A stretch of 47,406 bases of DNA from Candidatus Parvarchaeota archaeon (GCA_017609105.1 JAFCEQ010000001.1:1-47406); one strand, 5' to 3'; counted from the stretch's first letter, positions 1-10,487 are shown. A program made the numbers and translations. Notes: generated from the letters alone by a model not told the origin.

Positions 1-121
1 TTCTTCTTTCTTTATTGTTTTTAATACATTATGTTTAAAAATGGGAGATGTAGTTTATGCTAATAATAATTAGAAGAGAATTCTTCTTTTTATTAAAAAA
101 TTTAAAAAGGTGAATAAATAA

Positions 122-280
122 ATGAGTGAATTTAATAGAGGAGGATTTAATAGAGCTCCTCGAAAAATGTATAAAGCTATTTGCAGTGAATGCGGAAAAG
201 AATGCGAAGTTCCTTTCAAGCCTGTTGAAGGAAGACCTGTTTATTGCAGAGAATGTTATGCGAAAAGAAGAAGATTTTAG
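122..280 (+). CDS. Small CxxC...CxxC zinc-ribbon protein, 52 aa (MSEFNRGGFNRAPRKMYKAICSECGKECEVPFKPVEGRPVYCRECYAKRRRF)
   Basis: Translated by eye; GGTG Shine-Dalgarno 9 nt upstream of the ATG; two CxxC pairs. Missing from the supplied ORF track because it is short. Confidence 0.85.
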   Translation: MSEFNRGGFNRAPRKMYKAICSECGKECEVPFKPVEGRPVYCRECYAKRRRF

Positions 281-379
281 TTTTTTTTCCTAAACCAAAC
301 TTTTGGTTAAATTTTTTTTATTATTTTTTTTAATTTTATTTTAAGTAATTCTTTTAAGGAAAAAACAAATTAGATTCAT

Positions 380-1126
380 ATGATGTTATTAAGCATGAAA
401 GTTGGAACAAACGATGTTAATACTTTTCTTAAAAGCGTTAGCTTGCTTGAAAAAGAAGGAATAAAAATAAACGGTTTTGAATTACAAGTATTAAAAAATG
501 ATTCTGTTGAGAGTGTTATGAAAGCTGTTGAAATAATAAGAGATAATTTTAAAGCAAGAATCCAAGGATTACACCCGCCGTTCCCTGCTTTTGCTGATAA
601 AAATTTTTTGAAATGGAAAAAAGTTTCTGAAGAATTAGGATTAAATTATATTGTTCTTCATGCTTCAATTAAAAAAAAGGATTTTTCCTTACTTCGCGAG
701 AGTGTTCAAGAATGCATTGGGGATTCAAGAAAAGTGTTTGTGGAGAACTTAACTTTTAATAAAAATCATTTAAGCGCGAATCTTCTTGAAACAACGCTTT
801 TATCTGAAAAAGTGTTGTTTGACATTCATCACACGATTTTTGATTATAAATACAGCGGGAGATTAAAAGTAAGTCCAATAGAACAAGTGAAGCTTGCTTT
901 AAATTCAATAGTTGCAGTGCATTGCGCTGATAGTGTTATGAAGGATGCTGTTATTCCAAAAAAAGGAGGAACAAGATTATTTAAGAACATAATGAAGATT
1001 TTATTTAATAAAAAAAATATTATTTATATAGCTGAACCGAAAAACGGGCATTTAAATAATTATGAAGGCCATGTTGAGACTTGCAGACAAGTATGGAAGT
1101 TATGGGAGAATATTAAAGACAATTAA
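380..1126 (+). CDS. TIM-barrel AP-endonuclease-2/xylose-isomerase-like protein
   Basis: Intact 248-aa ORF; alternating beta/alpha pattern with FELQVLK, LHPPFP, YIVLHAS, FVENLTF motifs typical of the superfamily. Confidence 0.6.
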   Translation: MMLLSMKVGTNDVNTFLKSVSLLEKEGIKINGFELQVLKNDSVESVMKAVEIIRDNFKARIQGLHPPFPAFADKNFLKWKKVSEELGLNYIVLHASIKKKDFSLLRESVQECIGDSRKVFVENLTFNKNHLSANLLETTLLSEKVLFDIHHTIFDYKYSGRLKVSPIEQVKLALNSIVAVHCADSVMKDAVIPKKGGTRLFKNIMKILFNKKNIIYIAEPKNGHLNNYEGHVETCRQVWKLWENIKDN

Positions 1127-1140
1127 AATTTTTTTGTTGA

Positions 1141-2196
1141 TTAATTCTTCTTTTTTAAATTGCTTAACAAAACACTTGCTCCAATAGATATTAAAACAAT
1201 TTTTATTAATTTTCCTACATAAGGAATCCATGAAATTAAAGAAAAAATAAAGCTTCCAATTAATAATTGTTGTATTAAATTCTTATTTCTTATTTTTAGT
1301 AAATGCTCTGTTTTTTCGCCAATCCAAAAACTTATAAGAGTGCTTACTAAAAAAAGCAATCCTAAATCAATAATTAAGAATAAAGCGCTTAACTTAAATC
1401 CAAAAATTGTTAAAAAAAGAAATATGCTCAAGAAGAATAAGAGTAATAAACATGAGAATCCGATGACAAAGTTTTGAAAAATGTTTTTATCTAAAAATTC
1501 TTTTTTAAATTTCGTGATTATTTTAGGATTCCAGTTTATTAAAAATAAGCCAAAAAAGATAATATTTATTATTGACGCAATAAGACCTATAAATCTTCCC
1601 CAAAAAAATAATTTAATGAATTTTGGTTCTTCAATTTCTTCTTTAATTACTTGCGAATAATTTAATAAACCTTTTATCATGCTTTCATTACCGAATTCCA
1701 TCTCACTGCTTTCCACAGAAGCATTGCCATAAATTTCACCATTAATGTAAACTTTATCAGCGCCAACAACTAAATTATTATTTATTACACCATCAACAAA
1801 AACGTTTGTTGCTCCAAGCCAAACATTCGTGCTATTACCTTCAAAATTAATGCGCCTACCTGAAAGAAGCGTATCACTAAACACTTTATTCTTAACATAA
1901 AGGTTATCTCCAGCGCATAATAAGTCATCGCCTACCACTCCTTCTATTTTTATTTCTTTTCCAAGACAATATAAGTCTCCTGAAATATTTGCGTTAATAT
2001 TCACGAAACCGCCAATAATAATAACATCTCCTTCAATATTAGAATCAACATTAACGCTTACTCCAACCACGTATAAATCATCGTTAATGTTTTCAGTGAT
2101 TACTGCATTTTGTTTTGAAACAAATTTCATAGCACTTGTGTTAGATATTATTAAAAAAATAATTGTTAAAATTAAGAAGATTTTTTTTGTTTTCAT
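1141..2196 (-). CDS. Secreted bactofilin-like (polymer-forming) beta-solenoid with C-terminal transmembrane helices
   Basis: N-terminal hydrophobic signal; repeated short beta-strand repeats (NVDSNIEGDVIIIGGFVNINANISGDL...); hydrophobic helices in the C-terminal half. Confidence 0.7.
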   Translation of the reverse strand: MKTKKIFLILTIIFLIISNTSAMKFVSKQNAVITENINDDLYVVGVSVNVDSNIEGDVIIIGGFVNINANISGDLYCLGKEIKIEGVVGDDLLCAGDNLYVKNKVFSDTLLSGRRINFEGNSTNVWLGATNVFVDGVINNNLVVGADKVYINGEIYGNASVESSEMEFGNESMIKGLLNYSQVIKEEIEEPKFIKLFFWGRFIGLIASIINIIFFGLFLINWNPKIITKFKKEFLDKNIFQNFVIGFSCLLLLFFLSIFLFLTIFGFKLSALFLIIDLGLLFLVSTLISFWIGEKTEHLLKIRNKNLIQQLLIGSFIFSLISWIPYVGKLIKIVLISIGASVLLSNLKKKN

Positions 2197-2244
2197 TATT
2201 AATGTTAAAGCATCTTAATACTTTTAAATATTGCTTGATAACCA

Positions 2245-2964
2245 ATGATTATGATAAAAGCTGTTTTAATTGATATTGATAATACAATAATTGATTTTGT
2301 AACAACTAAAAGGAATGCAATAAGAAAAGCTATTGATGAAATGATTTTGAGGGGATTAAAAACAACAAAAGAAACTTCTGAAAAATTAATTATGCAAGTG
2401 TATTCAGAAAGCAGGCATGGAATGGAGGATAAAAAAGTTTTTCAAAAATTCTTAAAAAAAATTGGTTATGAAGAAAAAAACCAGGAATATTTCAGAATCC
2501 TGTATGCTGGAGTGAATGGTTACAGACAAGAAAGAGGTAAGGGATGGATTGTTTATGAAGGCGTTCATGAAACACTTAAAAAATTAAAAGAAATGGGTTT
2601 AAAGCTCGGGATTGTTACTGATGCTCTTAATGAGAAAGCATATTTGAGATTAACTAATACTCAACTTGACTATTTTTTTGATAAAATAATAACAAGAAGT
2701 ATTAGCAAAGAACGCAAGCCAAGCGTGAGACCTTTTCTTATTGCTTTAAATAAATTAGGTGTTAAACCTGAAAACACTATTTTTGTAGGAGATAATCCAA
2801 AAAGAGATATTTTAGGAGCTAAGTCCGTTGGTTTAATTACTGTTTACGCTTCTTATGGAAACACTAATGAAGGAACAATTAAATTTGATTACGAGAATGT
2901 GGAATCAGATTATGTTATTAATGATATTCAAGAATTAATAAACATAGTTAAGAAACATAAATGA
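2245..2964 (+). CDS. HAD-superfamily hydrolase
   Basis: Motif I DIDNTIIDF, motif II IVTDA, motif III K-P, motif IV VGDNPKRDI. Confidence 0.88.
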   Translation: MIMIKAVLIDIDNTIIDFVTTKRNAIRKAIDEMILRGLKTTKETSEKLIMQVYSESRHGMEDKKVFQKFLKKIGYEEKNQEYFRILYAGVNGYRQERGKGWIVYEGVHETLKKLKEMGLKLGIVTDALNEKAYLRLTNTQLDYFFDKIITRSISKERKPSVRPFLIALNKLGVKPENTIFVGDNPKRDILGAKSVGLITVYASYGNTNEGTIKFDYENVESDYVINDIQELINIVKKHK

Positions 2965-2999
2965 AAAGAATTTTAAAAAGCAATTAATGATTTTTTATT

Positions 3000-3389
3000 A
3001 TGAAAAAAAATTTTGGCATACCAGAACCTGCCAAAACAGAGTTTAAACCAAATTATACTTTGTTTGTTAGGGGTTCAATGTTTTATTTAACAGCAAGAAC
3101 CTTATTAAATAATAAGAAAAAAGAAATTACTCTTGAATATTACCCTATATCATGGAATGGTAAGAGAATGTATCATGCTTACGAAAATAAGAATCATGAA
3201 GAAACTTATGAAATAAAGGGTTTAGAAAATATTGATAAAATATTCTTTTTTCTAAGAAATCAAGAAGATGATAAAAACAAGTGCCAGTTTGATATAACAA
3301 ATCTTTTAGAAATAAAAGTAATTGGAAAAAATGCTTTAAAATTAGAATTAAGCGATCTTTTTACAAAAAATATTGTTAAAGAATCTTAA
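3000..3389 (+). CDS. Hypothetical protein
   Basis: Intact 129-aa ORF in the same direction as its neighbours. Confidence 0.6.
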   Translation: MKKNFGIPEPAKTEFKPNYTLFVRGSMFYLTARTLLNNKKKEITLEYYPISWNGKRMYHAYENKNHEETYEIKGLENIDKIFFFLRNQEDDKNKCQFDITNLLEIKVIGKNALKLELSDLFTKNIVKES

Positions 3390-3491
3390 AGAATTGGATA
3401 TTAATTAAAAAAAACTTTAGAATTTTTTTTATTAATAATTTCTTAAATTCATTAATTATTTAATTTAAAAAATATTTAAACGTTATTGAAA

Positions 3492-4841
3492 ATGGTTCAC
3501 GAAATCATACTTGGTAGAAGCGCGAAGAACATAAAAAAATATGGAACTGATGGCACGATTTTTATAGGAAAACAATACATTACTATGGGAAAAGAAACAA
3601 GTCTTGCGAACAGAGTTCTTCTTGATGTTGTGAATCCTCATGTTCTTCTTATTTGCGGTAAAAGAGGTATGGGGAAATCATATACTATGGGAGTAGTAGC
3701 TGAAGGCATAGCATCGCTCCCTGAAGGAGTTAGGAATAAAATAAGTTGTTTATTTTTTGACACAATGGGTGTTTATTGGACTATGAAATACCCTAACATG
3801 AAGGATGATGATTTACTTAGTGAATGGGAAATAGAAAGCAGGGGTTTTGAATCTGAAGTGCGGCTTTTTGTTCCAATGAGTAAAGTGGATTCATTGAAAG
3901 CGCAAGGAATTCCTGTTGATAAGGGTTTTTCAATAGGTTGTAATGATTTAACAGGAATTGAATGGTGTTCACTATTAGGTGTTGATGTGAACAGTAGTGT
4001 TGGGATTTTAATTAATAGAACAATAATTAAGTTATTAAGTCTTGGAAAACCTTTTGACATCCCAGATATTATAAAGGAAATAGAAAAAGATGTTAAATCA
4101 CCGAGGGAAGTAAGAGATGCTGCAATAAATTCTTTTGAATCAGCTTCTTCTTGGGGGCTTTTTAGCAAGAAAGGAATAAGTACAAAAGAATTGCTTAGTC
4201 CAGGAAAAATTAATGTAATTGATATTAGCATGTACGCTCATATTGGAGGAGGTTTTAGTATTAGAGCACTTATTGTAGGATTAATTTCAAAAAAAATACT
4301 TGAGGAAAGAATTATTGCAAGAAAATTAGAAGAAATGAAAGACATTGAAAGAGGATGGAGGTATTTCCAAACTGATTACATAGTTGAAGAAAAAGAAAAC
4401 GTTCCTCTTGTTTGGATTTTTTTAGATGAAGCTCATGAATTCCTGCCAAGAGTGGGAAGCACTTTAGCAAGCAATTCATTAATACAAATAATTCGTGAAG
4501 GAAGACAGCCAGGTATTAGTTTTGTGCTTGCAACTCAACAACCAGGCAAAATTCACACAGACGTTATTACTCAAAGCGACTTGGTTTTAAGTCATAGGAT
4601 TACAGCAAAAGTAGATATTCAAGCTTTAAATAATATTATGCAAACATATTTAGCAGGTGATATTCAAACTCTTTTAAACATGCTTCCTCCTTTAAAAGGA
4701 AGTGCAATAGTGCTTGATGATAAAGTAGAAAAAATGTACCCAATACAAATCAGGCCAAGAATAACCTGGCACGGAGGTTCAGAACCCTCACTTATCAAGC
4801 CTACTAAGAAATTTTCTTTTGAAACAGAAGACTTATTATAA
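3492..4841 (+). CDS. HerA-like / DUF87 ATPase
   Basis: Walker A GKRGMGKS, Walker B VWIFLDEAHEF, IIREGRQPGISFVLATQQP motif. ATG at 3492 chosen over the upstream TTG of the track. Confidence 0.85.
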   Translation: MVHEIILGRSAKNIKKYGTDGTIFIGKQYITMGKETSLANRVLLDVVNPHVLLICGKRGMGKSYTMGVVAEGIASLPEGVRNKISCLFFDTMGVYWTMKYPNMKDDDLLSEWEIESRGFESEVRLFVPMSKVDSLKAQGIPVDKGFSIGCNDLTGIEWCSLLGVDVNSSVGILINRTIIKLLSLGKPFDIPDIIKEIEKDVKSPREVRDAAINSFESASSWGLFSKKGISTKELLSPGKINVIDISMYAHIGGGFSIRALIVGLISKKILEERIIARKLEEMKDIERGWRYFQTDYIVEEKENVPLVWIFLDEAHEFLPRVGSTLASNSLIQIIREGRQPGISFVLATQQPGKIHTDVITQSDLVLSHRITAKVDIQALNNIMQTYLAGDIQTLLNMLPPLKGSAIVLDDKVEKMYPIQIRPRITWHGGSEPSLIKPTKKFSFETEDLL

Positions 4842-4866
4842 AAGATTCATTTAATCTTACTTTTTT

Positions 4867-5640
4867 TTAATCATATTCTCTTATGAATCTTAAAATGCTT
4901 TCTCTTATTTTTTTCCTGTCGGCTTCAAATAAAGTGCTATGCCCTGAATGTTTTAATATTAATTTTTTAATTCTTTTGGATTTAGAGTTCTCCTCAATTA
5001 TTTTAGGCGTGCTTATCCCGCCTAATTTGTCTTTTTTTGAATAAATCAAGAAAAGCGGTTGTTTAATGTATTTTAATCTTTTTTTCACATACTCCATGTA
5101 TTTTAGTACATCATGCAGGGTTTTAATAGAAATTTTTGAATACCTTTTGTGCTTGGAATAAAATTTGTGAATAGAAACAAGTTCATTAAAAGCGTGTAAT
5201 GGAACAAATTCTTTTAAATGTCCTTTGCTTAAAAGCAAAATTATTTTTTCTTCCCACTCCCCTACTTGAAGCGGGGATTTCATGATAATCCCTGCTGTTA
5301 TCCAAGTGTTTTTGCTAAGCAAATCTAATGCAATCATTCCGCCAAGGGAATGCCCAATAACAAAGATTTTTTTAAATCCCATTTTTTTAAGTGTTTTAAC
5401 TCCTTTTAAAGCTGATTTATAAAGGTCTTTCCTAATATTTTTTTTTCTTAAATCTTCAGGAGAAGTGCCGTGCCCTTCAAGCAAAACAGAATTAATAGTG
5501 ATACTATGATTGTTTAAGTATTCTGCAAAAGGTCTTAAAGTATAAGGCCCGCTTCCTAATCCATGAATCATTAAGCAAGCAGTAGTGCCTCCTGGAAGAA
5601 AATAAGGTTTATAAATATCATCAAGCAATTCTTTTACCAT
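4867..5640 (-). CDS. Alpha/beta hydrolase (carboxylesterase / monoacylglycerol-lipase type)
   Basis: MIHGLGSGPYTLRPFAEYL, GHSLGGM nucleophile elbow, C-terminal HSGHSTLFE. Confidence 0.85.
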   Translation of the reverse strand: MVKELLDDIYKPYFLPGGTTACLMIHGLGSGPYTLRPFAEYLNNHSITINSVLLEGHGTSPEDLRKKNIRKDLYKSALKGVKTLKKMGFKKIFVIGHSLGGMIALDLLSKNTWITAGIIMKSPLQVGEWEEKIILLLSKGHLKEFVPLHAFNELVSIHKFYSKHKRYSKISIKTLHDVLKYMEYVKKRLKYIKQPLFLIYSKKDKLGGISTPKIIEENSKSKRIKKLILKHSGHSTLFEADRKKIRESILRFIREYD

Positions 5641-5775
5641 AAGAAATAATAAGTTCTTACTTAATTAAATAATTATTTAAGAATTCTTTTAAAAATTAAA
5701 AAAAAACTCAAATCCTTAGAAAGCATAAGAAAAAGATTTAAATACACTTCAAATATCTTTAACAAGGTGAAGAAA

Positions 5776-6222
5776 ATGGAATTGCCTGAAATTACTCCAG
5801 AATTACAAGAAAAACTCGCTGAGTTTGATTCTCTTAAACAACAATTAAATGCTGTTGAAAAAAACTTAGTTCAATTAGAACAAAAAAGGAATGAGTTAAG
5901 CTTTATTATTGATTCATTAAAATCAATTAAAGGGCAGAGCGGTGAGAAAATCCTTGTTCCAATTGGAAGCGGTGTTTTTGTTCAAGCTGTTTTAGAAAAA
6001 AGTGATAAACTACTTGTAGAAGTTGGTTCAGGAGTAGTATTAAAAAAAAGTCTTGAAGAAGCTCAAGAAATACTTGAAAAACAATCAGAAGAAATTAATA
6101 AAATACAGGTTAAGATGAGAGCTGACACTGATAAAATGATTGTTAAGTTAAGTGAGTTAGAACCTGAAATCATGTCTTTTTACCAAGAATTGCAGAAACC
6201 AAAAAAGAAATCAAAAAAATAA
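5776..6222 (+). CDS. pfdA: Prefoldin subunit alpha
   Basis: Two coiled coils around a beta-hairpin core (VPIGSGVFVQAVL...VLVEVGSGVVLKKS). Start placed at the ATG 6 nt after GGTG, not the GTG inside the SD (5767). Confidence 0.88.
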   Translation: MELPEITPELQEKLAEFDSLKQQLNAVEKNLVQLEQKRNELSFIIDSLKSIKGQSGEKILVPIGSGVFVQAVLEKSDKLLVEVGSGVVLKKSLEEAQEILEKQSEEINKIQVKMRADTDKMIVKLSELEPEIMSFYQELQKPKKKSKK

Positions 6223-6268
6223 TAAAAAAACAAAAATTTATTTATTCATTTTTTGTTAATGAAACATT

Positions 6269-7258
6269 ATGTTCAAGTTTTTAAAAAAGAAATTAAGCGA
6301 AAGCATAAACATTATTACGAGTGCTGAAAAAAAAACAAGAACTCGTAAAACAAGGATTCCTAAAAAGAAAGCTCAAGAAGAAAAGAGTATTGTTAAAAAA
6401 ATTATTAAGAAAGCAACAACGAAAAGGATTAGTGAAGAAGAAATTAACACTTTTCTGGAGAACCTTGAATTAACTTTTTTAGAGAATAATGTTGCTTATG
6501 AGGTTGTACAAAAAATAAGTTATGATTTAAGAGAAGAATTAATTGGTAGAGAGATTAAGAGAGCGCGTTCAAAAGAAAAAATTAAAGAATTAATCAAGGA
6601 AGTAGTAAGCTCTGTTTTATTAGAAGCAAGTGAGAAAGAATTAATTAATGAAATAAAAAAGTTCAAGCCATTCATAATATTGTTTGTTGGAATTAATGGA
6701 AGCGGGAAAACCACAACACTTGCTAAATTAGCGTATTATTTAAAGAAAAAAGGTTTTTCATGCGTTGCTTCAGCAAGCGATACTTTCAGAGCAGCAAGCA
6801 TAGAACAACTTGAGATTCATTCTAAAAAAGTTGGTTTTAAAGTAATAAAACATAATTATGGCAGTGATGCTGCAGCAGTAGCTTTTGATGCTGTGAAGCA
6901 CGCGCAAGCAAAAGGAATAGACGTGGTTTTAATTGATACAGCAGGAAGACAGCATAGTAATAAGAATCTTATGAATGAATTAGAAAAAATTAAGCGTGTG
7001 ATTAAACCGCATGTAACAATATTTGTTGGTGATTCCCTTGCAGGAAATGACGTGGTGATTCAAGCACAAGAATTCAATAATTTGATTGGCTTTGATTACA
7101 CGATTTTAACAAAAGCTGATGTTGATGAGAAAGGAGGGGCAATATTAAGCGCTTCTTATGTCACAAAAAAACCAATTCTCTTCTTAGGAACAGGACAAGA
7201 ATACCGTGATTTATCAAGTTTTAAAAAAGAAATGATAATCAAAAAATTATTAGAATAA
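6269..7258 (+). CDS. ftsY: Signal recognition particle receptor FtsY
   Basis: GINGSGKTTTLAKLA, SASDTFRAASIEQL, DTAGRQHSNKNLMNEL, TKADVDEKGGAILSA; follows prefoldin alpha. Confidence 0.95.
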   Translation: MFKFLKKKLSESINIITSAEKKTRTRKTRIPKKKAQEEKSIVKKIIKKATTKRISEEEINTFLENLELTFLENNVAYEVVQKISYDLREELIGREIKRARSKEKIKELIKEVVSSVLLEASEKELINEIKKFKPFIILFVGINGSGKTTTLAKLAYYLKKKGFSCVASASDTFRAASIEQLEIHSKKVGFKVIKHNYGSDAAAVAFDAVKHAQAKGIDVVLIDTAGRQHSNKNLMNELEKIKRVIKPHVTIFVGDSLAGNDVVIQAQEFNNLIGFDYTILTKADVDEKGGAILSASYVTKKPILFLGTGQEYRDLSSFKKEMIIKKLLE

Positions 7259-7364
7259 AAAAAACTTTGTTATAAGCAATAAAGTGTTATTAGGAATTTA
7301 TAGAAAACAATTTTTTTGAAAGAATATAAAAATAAAAAGTTCTTTTAATAAATTAAGATTAAAA

Positions 7365-7814
7365 ATGGGGTTATCTGAAGCACAAAAAAAAGCGTTATTG
7401 CTCTTCGCAGATAAGCTTAAAGAATTCCCTATTCAATGGGTTCTTGTAGGTTCAGCAAACTTAGCGCTTCAAGGAGTTAAAATAAATGTTAATGACATAA
7501 ATATTGCCACGAACAGTGATGACATCTATCATATAAGAAATATTTTCAGCGATTATTGTCTTGGAGAAATAATGAAATCTCAACAAGACCCTAATATTCT
7601 TCTTTGCAAACTCAAGATTTATGGAGTAAATATTCTTATTCTAGGTGATTCATCATCAAGGATATACACAAAGTATTTTGGAACACCATTAATAGAAAAA
7701 AGATATTTTTTTGGTGAGTGGATTCCTTGCTTGGATTTAGAGATTGAATTAAGAAATTACAGATTAGTAGGAATGAAAGACAAAATAGATATTTTAAAAG
7801 AATTTCTTAAATAA
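7365..7814 (+). CDS. Nucleotidyltransferase-fold protein with possibly degenerate active site
   Basis: WVLVGSANLALQG..VNDINIATNSDD resembles the GS-x(n)-D-x-D NTase motif, but reads DIN rather than DID. Confidence 0.5.
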   Translation: MGLSEAQKKALLLFADKLKEFPIQWVLVGSANLALQGVKINVNDINIATNSDDIYHIRNIFSDYCLGEIMKSQQDPNILLCKLKIYGVNILILGDSSSRIYTKYFGTPLIEKRYFFGEWIPCLDLEIELRNYRLVGMKDKIDILKEFLK

Positions 7815-7830
7815 AAACTTAGAATTAAAA

Positions 7831-7886
7831 AGAGTGCCTAAAATTTTTAGAGTGCCTAAAATTTTTTAGAATACTTAAATTTTTTT
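7831..7886. repeat. Tandem repeat, three 18-19-bp units ending in T-tracts
   Basis: AGAGTGCCTAAAATTTTT / AGAGTGCCTAAAATTTTTT / AGAATACTTAAATTTTTTT directly downstream of 7365..7814. Confidence 0.85.
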
Positions 7887-8007
7887 GAACTCTTTACTCT
7901 TAGTCATTCCTTTCTCATAAACCTGCGTAATATTTTGTTTAACTAATTATTAAAAAAAAAATTATTTTCCAGAAACCCTTATAAATCAATCATTTTGCTT
8001 TAATGAA

Positions 8008-9249
8008 ATGAAGAAGAAAAAAATTTTGTTAAAACAAAAGAAGGATGAGAAATCGTTTGAAGAACTTGGTGTGAGCAAGAATTTAGTGTTTTCTTTAAAA
8101 AAACATAATATTTTATTTCCTACTAAAATTCAAATAAAAGCAATTCCATTTATAATGCAAGGAAGAGATGTTATGGCGCAATCAGAGACAGGAAGCGGAA
8201 AAACCCTTTCTTTCGCCATCCCTATTATTGAAAACCTTTCTCATAATTCTCAAATAAAAGCATTAATAATCGCTCCAACGCGAGAATTAGCAAAACAAAT
8301 AACAACGGAATTCATTAAATTCGGCAAATTCAAAAACTTGATAACAACAAGTGTTTATGGTGGCGTGAGTCTTGAAAATCAGGCAAGAAAAATAAAAACA
8401 TCAGACATTATTGTTGGAACACCAGGAAGATTGTTAGATTTAATTAACAGAGGAATGATGGATTTAAGTTATGTGAAATACCTTGTGCTTGATGAAGCAG
8501 ACAGAATGCTTGACATGGGTTTTATTGAAGACATAGACAAAATCTTAAGATTTATTCCAAAGAAAAAACAAACTCTTATGTTCAGTGCAACAATTAATGG
8601 AAAAATAATTGATTTAATGGAAAAGTATTTATGTAATCCTAAAAAAATAATGCTTGAGAATCAAATAAAAAAAGAAATTTTAAAACAAGTATATTACAAT
8701 GTTCCTGAAAACAAAAAATTGTCTTTGCTCATCCCAATTCTAAAAGAAAGAAAAAATGAATTAACACTAATTTTTTGCAATACTAAGAGAAAAACAAGGT
8801 TTGTTGCTGATGCTTTAAGGTTGAACGGGATTAGTGCTTCATGCCTTAATGGTGATATGACACAGCCTAAGCGTGAGAGAACAATAAATGATTTCGCGAG
8901 CGGCAGAATTAAAGTTTTAGTTGCTACAGATGTGGCAGCGCGAGGACTTGATATTGAGAATATTAAAACAGTAATTAATTATGACTTGCATGATGAATTA
9001 GAAACTTATACGCATAGGATTGGAAGGACTGGAAGGCAGGGCAGAAAAGGAACAGCAATAATTTTGCTTTGCGACAAGGATTATTGGAAGATGGACAGGA
9101 TTATAACAAAATACAGGAATAAAATTGAAGAAGCAGAAGCAAGGTTTGAGAGAATTAAGATTCCAAAAAAAACTTTTAGCAGAAGAACAAATCGTAATTT
9201 TAATAGAAACTTTAAAAAGAATTCTTTCAGAAAAACAAAGAAACATTAA
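8008..9249 (+). CDS. DEAD-box RNA helicase
   Basis: Q-motif region, AQSETGSGKT, PTRELA, GTPGRL, DEAD, SAT, ARGLDIE, HRIGRTGR. Confidence 0.97.
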   Translation: MKKKKILLKQKKDEKSFEELGVSKNLVFSLKKHNILFPTKIQIKAIPFIMQGRDVMAQSETGSGKTLSFAIPIIENLSHNSQIKALIIAPTRELAKQITTEFIKFGKFKNLITTSVYGGVSLENQARKIKTSDIIVGTPGRLLDLINRGMMDLSYVKYLVLDEADRMLDMGFIEDIDKILRFIPKKKQTLMFSATINGKIIDLMEKYLCNPKKIMLENQIKKEILKQVYYNVPENKKLSLLIPILKERKNELTLIFCNTKRKTRFVADALRLNGISASCLNGDMTQPKRERTINDFASGRIKVLVATDVAARGLDIENIKTVINYDLHDELETYTHRIGRTGRQGRKGTAIILLCDKDYWKMDRIITKYRNKIEEAEARFERIKIPKKTFSRRTNRNFNRNFKKNSFRKTKKH

Positions 9250-9287
9250 GAACTAACAGTAAATCACTTGAATTTTAAAAAAATTCT

Positions 9288-9725
9288 TTATGAGAATTCT
9301 TTTTCTAATTCTTTGATGAATTCTTTCTTTTCTTTAAGTGTTAAAGGCTTTTTCTTAAGTTTAATTTTTGGAGGAAAAACTCTTCTCTTCATTATTTTCC
9401 ATTGCAATAAAGGAGGTTGTCCAAAATCCAAATCCCCCACATATCTAGGATAAATGTGCCAATGCAAGTGTGGCTCCCAATTCCCAAAAAGCGCGAGATT
9501 CAGTTTATCTGCATTAAAAGATTTCTTAACAATTACAGCAACTTTATGCAAATCCCTTGCGAATTTCATGAAATCCTCTGTTTTTAGACCCAAAATGCTT
9601 GTTTTATGCTTTTTGTAAGCAACAATTATGTGTCCATGATGAGAAGAACTGCCTTCAAGAACATACGATGTTTCTGTTTCAAATAAAATACTTTCTTTGT
9701 TTAAATTACAAAACTTGCATTTCAT
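9288..9725 (-). CDS. HIT-family protein
   Basis: Histidine triad HLHWHIYPRY; N-terminal CKFCNL. Confidence 0.88.
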   Translation of the reverse strand: MKCKFCNLNKESILFETETSYVLEGSSSHHGHIIVAYKKHKTSILGLKTEDFMKFARDLHKVAVIVKKSFNADKLNLALFGNWEPHLHWHIYPRYVGDLDFGQPPLLQWKIMKRRVFPPKIKLKKKPLTLKEKKEFIKELEKEFS

Positions 9726-9891
9726 ATTATTTGTAAAAAAATAAAGAAATTAAATATTTTATTAGAACAAAAACAAAAAAAGAACTTTTAATAAAAAATA
9801 GTTGAAATAATTATTAATGAGATGATTAATAAGATAATTTCAAAAAAATTATTCTAAAATTATTTAATCATTTAAATGCTTGTTTAATATT

Positions 9892-10380
9892 ATGATTGAA
9901 AATTTTATTAATGCAATAATTCCTTACTTAACTCCTCTTGGTTATCTTGGCGTGCTAATTTTAAGCGTGCTTGCTAATTCCACTGTTTTTATTATGATCC
10001 CAAGTCATGCAGTAATTTTTGCTTTAGGATACTCCTTTAATCCTTATTTACTTGGTATTTTTGGAGGGATTGGTGCAGGAATAGGTGAATTAACAAGTTA
10101 TTTTATTGGCATAGGAGGTAATAAACTTCTTGATTTAGAAAAAGATTATAAAACATGGGGTAAGTGGATTATTAAATTTAAAAAATTAATAAATAAGCAC
10201 GGGTTTTGGACAATAGTTGTTTTTAATGCAACTCCTTTGCCAACTGACTTAATTGCAATACTCGCGGGAAGTTATAATTTTGGTGTGAGAAGATTTTTAA
10301 TTGCTTCAATCATCGGAAAAATAATAAGTTACACTGCTATAGCTTTAGGAGCGAATAATTTCTTTAATTGGATATTATAA
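9892..10380 (+). CDS. DedA/VTT-domain (SNARE-associated-like) membrane protein
   Basis: Hydrophobic 160-aa ORF with GxGxxxGE and FNATPLPTDLIAILAG motifs. ATG at 9892 preferred over 9880. Confidence 0.75.
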   Translation: MIENFINAIIPYLTPLGYLGVLILSVLANSTVFIMIPSHAVIFALGYSFNPYLLGIFGGIGAGIGELTSYFIGIGGNKLLDLEKDYKTWGKWIIKFKKLINKHGFWTIVVFNATPLPTDLIAILAGSYNFGVRRFLIASIIGKIISYTAIALGANNFFNWIL

Positions 10381-10487
10381 AAAAAATTTAAACTATTCTA
10401 ACTAATTCTTAAAAAGAATAATTAAAAAAAATATTTTTTTGTTTATTATACTCTATGCGTAAAAATTTTATTTATTAACAATTTCTT

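Noticed and set aside
2-73. Possible C-terminal tail (..FFIVFNTLCLKMGDVVYANNN*) of a gene cut by the window edge
   Set aside because: Too short to support without upstream sequence.
3773-4231. 152-aa minus-strand ORF
   Set aside because: Entirely antisense to the HerA-like ATPase, whose motifs are clear; low-complexity Ser/Leu/Ile composition.
9268-9453. 61-aa plus-strand ORF
   Set aside because: Antisense to the HIT protein at 9288-9725.
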